Shown here: piece by piece, positions 6,958-13,394 of the stretch
Position numbering within the stretch: position 1 is the first letter of the stretch
Layout of the letters: every line of letters starts with the position of its first letter
DNA from: G039029935 sp039029935
GTDB taxonomy: Bacteria > Chloroflexota > Anaerolineae > Caldilineales > Caldilineaceae
NCBI GenBank assembly: GCA_039029935.1
Contig: JBCCFC010000198.1
Location: forward strand, 1 to 14,087
Length of the DNA stretch: 14,087 nt
Direction: 5' to 3'
Made by a program: the position numbers and the translations under genes
The notes under the pieces: model-generated
What the model saw: the letters and a program-made list of their open reading frames with translations, nothing else
What the model was told of the DNA's origin: nothing
Databases searched by the model: none

Positions 6958-8799
6958 ATGACGACTGATTCAGATAAACAATTGGATGATTCTACACTCT
7001 TAAACCACCTCTTGACAGTCTCTAACCGTATGGCAAGTATGCGTTCACTAGACCCTTTGCTGACGTATGTTGTGGATGAGGTGTTAACGTTGGTGGGGGC
7101 GGAAAGCGGTTATGTTGTTTTGGTTGAAAAAAATCAGTCTTTGGACATTCGCGTGAAGCGGCATATTCATGATATAGGCAATAGTGCTGAATCTAATACG
7201 GAAACTGAATCCGCTGTTGACACCATTAGCCATTCAATTCTGGATGATGTCCTGCGTAGCTGTCAGCCCATTGTCGTGCAAAATGCATTGATGGACCCCA
7301 ATTTTTTTGACGCCCAAAGTGTACTCACGATGCAACTACGCTCCGTCATGTGCGCACCGTTGCGCACTCAAAACCAGCTAATGGGTGCGCTCTATGTTGA
7401 AAATCGCCATGAAAGCGGGCGGTTTTCTAAAGAGAACTTGCGCACCCTGGAGTTTTTTAGCCATCAGGCCGCCATTGCCATTGAAAATGCGCATTTGAAC
7501 GAAAATTTGGAACAGCTTGTGGCAAGCCGTACCCAAGAACTCAACGAAGCCAAAGAGAGAGCAGAAGAGGCAAATCGTACCAAATCGCTGTTTTTGTCGA
7601 GTATTACCCATGAGCTTCGTACCCCCATGAATGGCGTCCTTGGGATGGCAACCTTGTTGAATGATACATCCCTGAACAAAGAACAGCAGGAGATGGTCAA
7701 CACCATTCATGCCAGTGGGGATACACTGTTGACGCTCATCAACGATATTCTGGATTTCTCTAAGATCGAAGCCAATAAATTGGAGTTGGAGCAGGTGTCT
7801 TTCGAACTCGAGGCGTGTATTGAGGATACATTCAACCTTGTTCGACCCAGTGCTGAGGCAAAAAACCTGGGCTTGGCCTATGAGATCGACCAAAGCGTTC
7901 CCCCAAAACTTATTCAAGATGTGACCCGTGTTCGTCAGATTTTGACCAATCTTGTGAGCAATGCCGTTAAATTCACCAACACTGGCAGTGTAGATGTCAA
8001 CGTATATGCATCACTGGATGCTTCATCAGATACCCCAACAGATACCCCGGCAGCTATATCAACAGATACCTTGCCAAATCCTTCATTATCGAACAGTAGG
8101 CCAATGGGCAAATCAAACACCTACCGCATCTACTTTGCCATCAAAGATACGGGCATCGGTATCCCCAAAGACCGTATCGGCCAGCTATTCCGCTCGTTTA
8201 GTCAAGTTGACGCAACGACAACGCGCAAATATGGTGGCACAGGATTAGGGCTGGCGATTAGCAAACAACTCTGTGAGATGATGGGTGGAGAAATCTGGGT
8301 CGAGAGCGTGGTAGGTGTTGGCTCTATCTTCCACTTTACAATTACGGCACAGACACCATCCATCCAACACACACAACCCCAACGCACCAAAACACCTGAG
8401 CCGTCATTTGATGCCAACTTCGCCAAAGAACATCCATTACGCATTTTGCTCGCCGAGGACAACGTTGTCAATCAAAAAGTCGCATTGGGTGTGCTCAAAA
8501 AATGTGGCTATACGGCTGATGTTGCAGCCAATGGGATGGAGGCAATCAACGCGCTTCAACGGCAACCCTATGATGTCATTCTGATGGATGTCCATATGCC
8601 AGAAATGGATGGACTGACCGCTACGCAACAAATTCGCCAACGGTGGACACCAGATGAGCAGCCCACCATTATTGCCCTGACAGCTGATGCGATGGAGCAG
8701 CAGAAGAAAGCATACTTAGGTGCGGGCATGGATGATTTTGTGACGAAGCCGATTCGGGTTCCAGCGTTGATGAATGCACTTCAGCGAGTAACGACATGA
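6958..8799 (+). CDS. Cytoplasmic hybrid histidine kinase: GAF, HisKA, HATPase, receiver
   Basis: 613 residues from ATG 6958. A TTG codon just before it is in frame, but AGGA is better spaced for the ATG. No membrane segment is visible, so it should sense inside the cell. Domains: GAF about residues 15-180 (LLTYVVDEVLTLVGAESGY ... VMCAPLRTQNQLMGALYVEN), a coiled coil about 180-210 (LEQLVASRTQELNEAKERAE), and HisKA with phospho-acceptor H218 (ITHELRTPMNG). The HATPase domain has an N box (LTNLVSNAVKF), a G1 box starting at D397 (DTGIGIP) and a G2 box near 426 (GGTGLGLAIS). The C-terminal receiver has AEDN, phospho-acceptor D544 (LMDVHMPEMDG), ALTADA and TKP. An unusual Ser/Thr/Pro/Asp-rich stretch (about residues 350-385, SDTPTDTPAAISTDTLPN) interrupts the ATPase domain before G1. 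Phosphate probably passes from H218 to D544 and then to an Hpt protein encoded elsewhere, because no partner lies next to it. Confidence 0.93.
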   Translation: MTTDSDKQLDDSTLLNHLLTVSNRMASMRSLDPLLTYVVDEVLTLVGAESGYVVLVEKNQSLDIRVKRHIHDIGNSAESNTETESAVDTISHSILDDVLRSCQPIVVQNALMDPNFFDAQSVLTMQLRSVMCAPLRTQNQLMGALYVENRHESGRFSKENLRTLEFFSHQAAIAIENAHLNENLEQLVASRTQELNEAKERAEEANRTKSLFLSSITHELRTPMNGVLGMATLLNDTSLNKEQQEMVNTIHASGDTLLTLINDILDFSKIEANKLELEQVSFELEACIEDTFNLVRPSAEAKNLGLAYEIDQSVPPKLIQDVTRVRQILTNLVSNAVKFTNTGSVDVNVYASLDASSDTPTDTPAAISTDTLPNPSLSNSRPMGKSNTYRIYFAIKDTGIGIPKDRIGQLFRSFSQVDATTTRKYGGTGLGLAISKQLCEMMGGEIWVESVVGVGSIFHFTITAQTPSIQHTQPQRTKTPEPSFDANFAKEHPLRILLAEDNVVNQKVALGVLKKCGYTADVAANGMEAINALQRQPYDVILMDVHMPEMDGLTATQQIRQRWTPDEQPTIIALTADAMEQQKKAYLGAGMDDFVTKPIRVPALMNALQRVTT

Positions 8800-8811
8800 T
8801 CATCACTCATT

Positions 8812-8970
8812 GTTGAATTTGTGAATCGTTCAGCCCCCTGAGCTTGTCGAAGGGGGGTACTCAGCTTCGACAAGCTCAGCCGACGGTGGAGGTGAACGCT
8901 TACGTTGAATTTGTGAATTGTTAATGTTCGTGTCATCCGAATCTCAGCGATACACACCATTAACAATTCA
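8812..8970. repeat. Composite palindromic repeat between convergent genes
   Basis: The 189-base gap between the hybrid kinase and the dehydrogenase holds nested repeats. A 15-bp inverted repeat, CTGAGCTTGTCGAAG (8838-8852) and its exact inverse (8865-8879), surrounds a 12-base spacer. Its core TTCGACAAGCTCAG is a widely dispersed REP-like sequence in environmental bacterial genomes (from memory, not searched). Around it are two 19-base direct copies starting GTTGAATTTGTGAAT (8812-8830 and 8904-8922, one mismatch). A further 13-bp inverted repeat pairs TGAATTGTTAATG (8914-8926) with 8958-8970. The structures could act as a two-sided transcription stop. Confidence 0.8.
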
Positions 8971-8988
8971 ACAATTACCCATCGTTCT

Positions 8989-10029
8989 TCACACACCCCA
9001 AGCGACATTAACGCCCAACTCATCTGCCAATGTATCCATATCCGCAGCCAATCGCTCTGGAATATCAATCCCGTTTTCTTGATAATCTTTGCGGCGGCGC
9101 GCACTCGCCTCACCGGGCCAAAGTGCTTCACCCTGCTTTGGCTCTGTGGGGACAGAGTGCAGATGCGCCTTGAGGTCAGCAACGCGTTGGTCGAGCCATT
9201 CACCATAAGGTTTGATCGCAATAAAGGTCTTGGTCGAGCCACCCTGCCCATCGCTGGGACGCCCTTCTGTGCCTTGTTCATAACAGAGGTAATGCCCCGC
9301 CAATCCGCCTGTCAACAAATCCGTCACAAACGATAGTCCAGAGCCTTTGTGTTCGCCCATCGGCAAAAAGCGCTCCGACGCCGCAATGGCCTTGGCATCT
9401 TCGGTGGGATTGCCATCACTGTCCAACCCCCATCCCAGCGGGACGTTCTCATCGTTGCGCACAGCATCCATCACACGCCCAATCGCCGTCTGTGTCATCG
9501 CTATATCCAGTGCAACTGGGTCTTCACCCTCACCAGCAGGAATCCCCACGCCAATTGGGTTGTTGCCCAAGCTAGGCACAGCCGTACCCCAGGCAGGAAA
9601 ATTTGCATAGGCATTGGTGAACGAGAGACTCAGCATTCCTGCGTTTGCGGCACGCAGTGCATAGCTATAGGCACGCCCCCAATGCGCCACACTTTTAATG
9701 GTGACACAGCCAATACCATACTGCTCTGCCCGCTCTACTGCCAAGTCTATGCCGACGGCTGACGTATAGCGACCAAGGCCACAATGGGTTTCCATCAGCA
9801 CAGATGCCGGAAAATCGACCAATGTCTTCAATTCTGGGTTTGGATTTGTGATCCCTTTTTGGATGTTGTCAATTGCGCCGATGAGGAGACGAACGCCGTG
9901 TGAATGCACACCGGAGAGGTCGACCTCTGCGCCAATTTCTGCCTCGATCTCGGCGACATGGTGTGGTGTTCCGACATTTGTTAGTGCATCGTAAAAAAAT
10001 TGTTTTAAATTTGGATAGGTGATACGCAT
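8989..10029 (-). CDS. Malate/L-lactate dehydrogenase family oxidoreductase (Ldh_2)
   Basis: 346 residues, the usual size for this NAD(P)-dependent family, which is unrelated in fold to classical malate dehydrogenase and oxidises 2-hydroxy acids such as malate, lactate, ureidoglycolate or sugar-derived acids. Visible signatures: VDLSGVHSHGVRLL near residues 36-49 (substrate-side H44 and R47), HCGLGRYTS near 82-90, the presumed catalytic H116 in SVAHWGRAYSYAL, the glycine-rich LGNNPIGVGIPAG, and LDIAMTQTAIGRV. The GEHKGSGLSFVTDLLTG segment near the C-terminal third is also typical. ATG 10029 has AGGAG 7 bases upstream; the TTG one codon earlier has worse spacing. The substrate cannot be fixed from sequence. 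It converges on the hybrid kinase and no clear promoter was seen in its repeat-filled upstream region. Confidence 0.9.
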   Translation of the reverse strand: MRITYPNLKQFFYDALTNVGTPHHVAEIEAEIGAEVDLSGVHSHGVRLLIGAIDNIQKGITNPNPELKTLVDFPASVLMETHCGLGRYTSAVGIDLAVERAEQYGIGCVTIKSVAHWGRAYSYALRAANAGMLSLSFTNAYANFPAWGTAVPSLGNNPIGVGIPAGEGEDPVALDIAMTQTAIGRVMDAVRNDENVPLGWGLDSDGNPTEDAKAIAASERFLPMGEHKGSGLSFVTDLLTGGLAGHYLCYEQGTEGRPSDGQGGSTKTFIAIKPYGEWLDQRVADLKAHLHSVPTEPKQGEALWPGEASARRRKDYQENGIDIPERLAADMDTLADELGVNVAWGV

Positions 10030-10069
10030 CAATAAGCTCCTTTGTAAAAAGCGACAAGGTTACAAGTCT

Positions 10070-10205
10070 GTATCGCAGATTGGCACTCTGTAGGCTGATA
10101 ATAGGCTAGCAATTTGCTTTATTGATTGAATAGGAAAGTAAACCAGTCACACAGATTGGTTATCTGTGACGCAGGTAGCCAACCTGCGATACTGTCCTTT
10201 GTCCA
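10070..10205. repeat. Cluster of three CAGRTTGGY-type hairpin repeats upstream of the dehydrogenase
   Basis: Three copies of a 15-base pattern CAGRTTGGYNNYCTG occur: 10076-10090 (+), 10152-10166 (+) and 10186-10172 (-). The first and third share a longer 21-base form beginning GTATCGCAG (10070-10090; 10192-10172 on the minus strand), so they form an inverted pair about 80 bases apart. The second and third copies are each small hairpins, for example GCAGGT-AGCCA-ACCTGC at 10171-10187. The stretch 10030-10221 contains no gene. Confidence 0.7.
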
Positions 10206-10221
10206 GTCATTCTTCGGAAAT

Positions 10222-10254
10222 AAAAAAAAGAGTTCCCATGAATAGGAACCCTTT
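10222..10254 (-). terminator. Rho-independent terminator of tRNA-Leu
   Basis: On the minus strand AAAGGGTTCC (10254-10245), an 8-base loop and GGAACTCTTT (10236-10227) form a 10-bp stem with one G-U pair, running into eight T in a row (10229-10222). It starts 9 bases after the tRNA 3' end. Confidence 0.9.
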
Positions 10255-10263
10255 CTTCAATAG

Positions 10264-10347
10264 TGCCGTAGGAGGGAATCGAACCCCCACGGGCTAATGC
10301 CCACTACGCCCTGAACGTAGCGCGTCTACCAGTTCCGCCACTACGGC
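10264..10347 (-). tRNA. tRNA-Leu (anticodon CAG)
   Basis: Read on the minus strand, 84 bases fold as a class II tRNA. The acceptor stem GCCGTAG pairs with CTACGGC and is followed by discriminator A73. The anticodon stem CTACG/CGTAG holds loop TTCAGGG with anticodon CAG, which reads CUG codons. There is a long variable arm (GGGC-ATTA-GCCC) and a T-arm GGGGGTTCGATTCCCTC. The 3' CCA is not encoded (CTA follows), so it must be added after transcription. It has its own promoter and terminator. Confidence 0.97.
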
Positions 10348-10360
10348 ATAAGCTCCCGAA

Positions 10361-10389
10361 AGTATAGCATGTTGTTATCCAGATGTCAA
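10361..10389 (-). promoter_or_regulatory. Strong promoter of tRNA-Leu
   Basis: Minus-strand TTGACA (10389-10384, perfect) and TATACT (10366-10361, 5/6) are separated by exactly 17 bases. The expected start is about 7 bases before the mature tRNA 5' end. A TTCGGGAG stretch follows the -10 box. This is the best promoter in the window. Confidence 0.85.
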
Positions 10390-10464
10390 ATTCACGAATG
10401 TCGTTATTTCAATAATTATGCGATACTATCTTTTGTCCATTATTATCGCTTTCGTCCGTCGAGA

Positions 10465-11451
10465 CTATGCCAACGTTAACTCGCCTGTCAGTTCATCATC
10501 CCGCGACACAAACTCCGTCACCGGATTCTCCAGCCGTCCATAAGCATTCCACACTTTGAAGCCAAGCAACGCCAGCAGATCGGGTGATGCCTCATCAAGC
10601 ACGGCCTGTTTGGTCCCCAATGTAAAGTTTTCCTGTGGACGAAATTGTGGGCCACAGAAGGTCGTCAGCACACCCAAGCGCGGGCCGTCACTCACATTGG
10701 CACCTGTACCGTGCCAGATACGTCCATCAAAGACCATCGCCGTGCCAGCGGGACCTGCGGCGGCGATGCTCTCGACGTTGGCATCCTCTGGGTGGTCGGG
10801 GCGGCGACCAGAGAGGTGGCTACCAGGCACGAGACGTGTACCCCCATTCTCCTCGGTAAAGTCATTGAGCATCCACATGATGTTGACCGCGACAACAGGC
10901 GCAATCAAGTTGGGTGGGGCTGGCTCCACCCAGTTGGATTTCTGGCGAGAGAGGGAGCCAGCTGGAACCGGATTGGGTTCACGACGGATGGGCAGGGGCA
11001 TCCACCATTGATCTGTATGCAGTTTCATGGGGACACCGCCTGGGTTGGCAATGTTGGCCGTAAAGCTGGAAAGCAAGTAGTCATCCCCTAATACATGGTC
11101 AATGACCTCCCGCATCTGAGCATGGCTAAGTAGCTCAAGAAATTGGTTGCCTTTGTTGATGAGCATCCATAATCGCTGATTGGGGCCACCGCTGGCCTGT
11201 TTAAAGGCATCTTTGCGCAATGCACCATCCTTCCCGCGAAAACTGCCCCAGTTTTGGTTGGGCGCACCATCACGATAGGCCACGCCCTGCGTTTGTTCGG
11301 CCTGTGCCTGCTCAACAAGACGGGTCCGTAGCGCGGCAGTCTGTTCTGGACTGAGCGCATCTTTGATAAAACAAAAACCAAATTGATCGATATCCGCTTT
11401 GGCCTGTGTCATGTCTGTGGTTGGTTGTGGCAAATCTGTGTTGGACGACAT
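10465..11451 (-). CDS. Phytanoyl-CoA dioxygenase (PhyH) family Fe(II)/2-oxoglutarate oxygenase
   Basis: 328 residues. The family couples decarboxylation of 2-oxoglutarate to hydroxylation of a substrate in the cytoplasm. The iron triad is visible: H145 and D147 in KLHTDQWW and distal H247 in GRIWHGTGAN. R258 in SDGPRLGV is placed to bind 2-oxoglutarate. The barrel strand between them includes MWMLNDFTEENGGTRLVPGS, the usual PhyH signature. The N-terminus has the expected DQFGFCFIKDALSPEQ start. ATG 11451 has AGGAG 7 bases upstream. Bacterial PhyH proteins act on very different small molecules, so the substrate is open. It stands alone between tRNA-Leu and the repeat island. Confidence 0.92.
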   Translation of the reverse strand: MSSNTDLPQPTTDMTQAKADIDQFGFCFIKDALSPEQTAALRTRLVEQAQAEQTQGVAYRDGAPNQNWGSFRGKDGALRKDAFKQASGGPNQRLWMLINKGNQFLELLSHAQMREVIDHVLGDDYLLSSFTANIANPGGVPMKLHTDQWWMPLPIRREPNPVPAGSLSRQKSNWVEPAPPNLIAPVVAVNIMWMLNDFTEENGGTRLVPGSHLSGRRPDHPEDANVESIAAAGPAGTAMVFDGRIWHGTGANVSDGPRLGVLTTFCGPQFRPQENFTLGTKQAVLDEASPDLLALLGFKVWNAYGRLENPVTEFVSRDDELTGELTLA

Positions 11452-11487
11452 ATGGTAACTCCTCTATAGCTCTGGTCATTAAATTCT

Positions 11488-11512
11488 GATGGGCGAATCT
11501 GCGATTCCCATC
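11488..11512. other. Hairpin in the PhyH 5' leader
   Basis: GATGGG...CCCATC arms with a second AATC/GATT pairing and a 3-base loop, 37-61 bases before the PhyH start codon. The core ATCGCAGATT also occurs in the repeat at 10070-10090 (there as TATCGCAGATT), so this may be another copy of that repeat family and not a dedicated regulator. Confidence 0.45.
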
Positions 11513-11525
11513 AACGTCTAGGATA

Positions 11526-11555
11526 ATCATACCGCATGTCATTTGCTTATCGCAA
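11526..11555 (-). promoter_or_regulatory. Candidate promoter of the PhyH gene
   Basis: Minus-strand TTGCGA (11555-11550, 4/6) and TATGAT (11531-11526, 5/6) are 18 bases apart, giving a leader of about 68 bases that contains the 11488-11512 hairpin. Confidence 0.5.
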
Positions 11556-11595
11556 GCAGCCTAAATTGAGCTTGATTATAAGAGTCCCCATGATA

Positions 11596-11711
11596 CCTAG
11601 TCACTCACGCACAAATGAAGACCTTGCAACTCGCGGAGTCTAACATTCTTTAATGCGGGTTGTGTTCGGTCAAACCAGCATTAGAGAGTGCTCGCTACAC
11701 GGGTGACTAGG
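11596..11711. repeat. 116-base structured element closed by a 9-bp inverted repeat
   Basis: CCTAGTCAC (11596-11604) is the exact inverse of 11703-11711, and similarity continues inward imperfectly. Inside are three potential hairpins: ACTC-GCG-GAGT (about 11632-11642), AATGC/GCATT with GGTT/AACC (about 11654-11684), and TAG-GAG/CTC-CTA (about 11685-11700). The layout fits either a small non-autonomous mobile element with terminal inverted repeats or a structured RNA. No target-site duplication and no known RNA family were recognised. Confidence 0.5.
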
Positions 11712-11720
11712 GGGTCTATA

Positions 11721-11770
11721 TGAGAGATGGTGGGGTGAGTAAGTCCTCATATTCACCCCACCATCTCTTA
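11721..11770. terminator. Strong 18-bp hairpin, possible end of the two-component operon
   Basis: AGAGATGGTGGGGTGA (11723-11738) pairs perfectly with 11753-11768 and is extended by a wobble and a T-A pair to 11721/11770, with a 14-base loop. There is no U-run after the stem on either strand, so it is not a standard terminator. It could be a factor-assisted stop for the kinase transcript coming from the right or for transcripts from the left, or simply another palindromic repeat. Confidence 0.5.
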
Positions 11771-11782
11771 TAATCAAGCATC

Positions 11783-11884
11783 CTACACAAACAGGGTTTT
11801 GAGTTTCTCAACCGATGAGCGGAAGCCATCTTCAAATGTGCCGCCCTCTGGTCGATAGATGTTATTCTGGTAACTTATGACCAA
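11783..11884 (-). pseudogene. Short frame or gene remnant downstream of the sensor kinase
   Basis: Between the kinase stop and the 11721-11770 hairpin, the minus strand has a 33-codon frame starting at a TTG (11884) with AAGG upstream and ending at TAG (11785-11783). It reads MVISYQNNIYRPEGG, then TFEDGFRSSVEKLKTLFV. The composition is clearly protein-like. The tail faintly recalls the C-terminus of xylose-isomerase-like sugar epimerases (EEGFRKAVEFLK type), but this is from memory and weak. The same frame stays open through the tetranucleotide repeat to its right, so the remnant may have lost its 5' part there. It is either a fossil 3' end of a gene or a small downstream gene of the operon. 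Confidence 0.3.
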
Positions 11885-11937
11885 CTTACCGACCTTATGA
11901 CCAACTGACCGACCTACTGACCGACCTACTGACCTAC
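11878..11937. repeat. Tetranucleotide-period tandem repeat (NNAC)n overlapping the kinase stop codon
   Basis: Sixty bases divide into 15 tetranucleotides, 14 of which end in AC (TGAC, CAAC, TTAC, CGAC, CTAC words). Larger units are nested: a 20-base unit twice (11874-11893 and 11894-11913, one mismatch) and a 12-base unit CTACTGACCGAC (11914-11925), then 11926-11937 with one mismatch. The sensor-kinase stop TAG (11936-11934) is made of the first repeat unit read on the minus strand. Confidence 0.85.
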
Positions 11938-13382
11938 ACCCCCGCAGCCTCAGTCGCTATCGGCCACCAGACAGTCACAGAGGTCCCACGATTTAAGCCT
12001 TCACTGTCAATTTCAAGCTGCCCCTGATAGAGTCGGATAATCGAATCGACCAAGGCCAGCCCCAAACCGATGCCTTCCTGCTGGCGTGAACGCGCTTTGT
12101 CGGCGCGATAGAAGCGTTTGGTCAAGTTGGGCAAATCGTCCGGTGCAATGCCCCGTCCGTTGTCTACAACTTCTAAGCGCAACTTGGCCTGTTCTTGCTG
12201 AATACGGACCTGTACTTGACCGCTATCTGGGGTGTACTTGATCGCATTCTCAATCAAGTTGCGCATAACCACACGCAGATGATTCATGTTGACGTTAACA
12301 GGTGGCAATTCCTCTTCCGGCAAATCCAATGTCAGATTAATCGACTTGGCTGTGGCAGGCCCGATTAATTCACGGATAACTGCTTCGGTGAGGCGACCAG
12401 GGTCTACCTGAGATTCACCAATTTCCAGTCGATTGGCATCCAATCGTGACAACAAAATTAGATCATCGACCAAGCCACCCATACGTTTGACTTCATGGTC
12501 AATCTCCTCAATATACTGTTGTGATGTTTCTTCATCGAGTAGCCCCGATTGAAGCCATTCGGTGCGCAAACGAATTGTTGTCATGGGAGTGCGCAATTCA
12601 TGCGAGGCATTGCTGGCAAAGGCGCGCTGCTCATGCACCATTGCCTCGACCTGTTCGGCCATGTGATTAAAGGCGTCACCCACTGCGCCGATTTCATCCT
12701 CTTTGGGGTCCTGCACACGCTGGCTCAGATCGCCGTCAGCCATACGCATGGCCGTCGTTTGTAACTGGGACAATGGACGGGTTAACGTTGTGATGAGCCA
12801 TAAACAAAGGACTGTGCCGATGAGGGTAAACAGCACAAACACACCGCCCAATGCTATCCACCGTTGCTGTACTCTGGCCCAGATTGGTGCAACAGGTGCA
12901 TAGACTTGCGCATACCCAATCGTTGCGCCTTCGTAGTCAATAGGGGCGGATGTATAGAGCATTGATACACCATTGCTGTCAGGCCGAATATCGTAGACAA
13001 CTCGCTCCGATTTGGCAGAAATAATTTCCGGAGGGGTGTCCAGAGCCGTGAATTCGGTACTCCCCATTGAGTCCATCCAGAGACGCCCCTCTTGATCCAC
13101 AATGGCTACTTGTGCATCTGGGCTCATCTCTTGTATCTCTTCTGTCACGTGCCTGAGCAAATTCTCACCGATTGTTTGACTTGGCATCCCATCTTCCAGT
13201 GGATCCACTAAATCGGAAGCAACCAAAAATGCCTGTACACGCAAACCACTGGCAAAGTCGTCAAAGGCACTTTGTGCAATCTGCTGCCCAGAAAACAAGG
13301 TCAAGCCCCCAAAGCCAAGCACAATCAACCCCAAATAGGTCATCAATAGCCGTGAACGTAGTGTAGAAAATAATTTTAACAT
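11934..13382 (-). CDS. Membrane sensor histidine kinase with HAMP domain, partner of adjacent OmpR-type regulator
   Basis: 482 residues. An N-terminal membrane helix (about 13-33, LLMTYLGLIVLGFGGLTLF), a roughly 140-residue extracytoplasmic sensor region, and a second helix (about 175-198, WIALGGVFVLFTLIGTVLCLW) are followed by HAMP (TTLTRPLSQLQTTAMRMADG). HisKA carries phospho-acceptor H261 in NASHELRTPMTTIR. The ATPase domain shows NLIENAIKYTP (N box), DNGRGIAPDD (G1), FYRADKARSR (F) and GIGLGLALV (G2). It ends normally with GTSVTVWWPI. The ATG at 13382 lies 12 bases after the regulator stop, with AAGAG 9 bases upstream, so the two genes form one operon. The sensor region (AQVAIVDQEGRLW ... 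YAQVYAPVAPIW) resembles a PDC/CHASE-like fold by pattern, but the signal is unknown. Confidence 0.94.
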   Translation of the reverse strand: MLKLFSTLRSRLLMTYLGLIVLGFGGLTLFSGQQIAQSAFDDFASGLRVQAFLVASDLVDPLEDGMPSQTIGENLLRHVTEEIQEMSPDAQVAIVDQEGRLWMDSMGSTEFTALDTPPEIISAKSERVVYDIRPDSNGVSMLYTSAPIDYEGATIGYAQVYAPVAPIWARVQQRWIALGGVFVLFTLIGTVLCLWLITTLTRPLSQLQTTAMRMADGDLSQRVQDPKEDEIGAVGDAFNHMAEQVEAMVHEQRAFASNASHELRTPMTTIRLRTEWLQSGLLDEETSQQYIEEIDHEVKRMGGLVDDLILLSRLDANRLEIGESQVDPGRLTEAVIRELIGPATAKSINLTLDLPEEELPPVNVNMNHLRVVMRNLIENAIKYTPDSGQVQVRIQQEQAKLRLEVVDNGRGIAPDDLPNLTKRFYRADKARSRQQEGIGLGLALVDSIIRLYQGQLEIDSEGLNRGTSVTVWWPIATEAAGV

Positions 13383-13394
13383 AATCTATTACTC

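Larger units (their letters stand above)
10185..10439. repeat. 21-base direct repeat bracketing the tRNA-Leu unit
   Basis: Copies at 10185-10205 and 10419-10439, both beginning TGCGATACT and ending TTTGTCCA, agree at 19 of 21 positions and lie 213 bases apart in the same orientation. They enclose the tRNA terminator, the tRNA and its promoter exactly. The first copy is fused to the hairpin repeat cluster on its left. Confidence 0.7.

Noticed and set aside
7378..7917. 179-codon open frame on the minus strand within the hybrid kinase
   Set aside because: It is antisense to conserved GAF and HisKA motifs, cysteine-rich and not protein-like.
10185..10439. Prophage or integrative-element attachment sites around tRNA-Leu
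   Set aside because: No integrase or phage gene lies in the window, and the repeat does not match any part of the tRNA 3' end as attachment sites usually do; kept only as a direct repeat.
10556..11011. 151-codon plus-strand frame opposite the PhyH gene
   Set aside because: Antisense to the iron-binding motifs, with no start signals and no recognisable domain.
11596..11711. Integron attC site
   Set aside because: The outer arms CCTAGTCAC lack the RYYYAAC/GTTRRRY core sites, and no integrase or cassette array is present.
8799..12000. CRISPR array, suggested by the many palindromic repeats
   Set aside because: Repeats are not evenly spaced, differ in sequence from place to place, and no cas gene is present.
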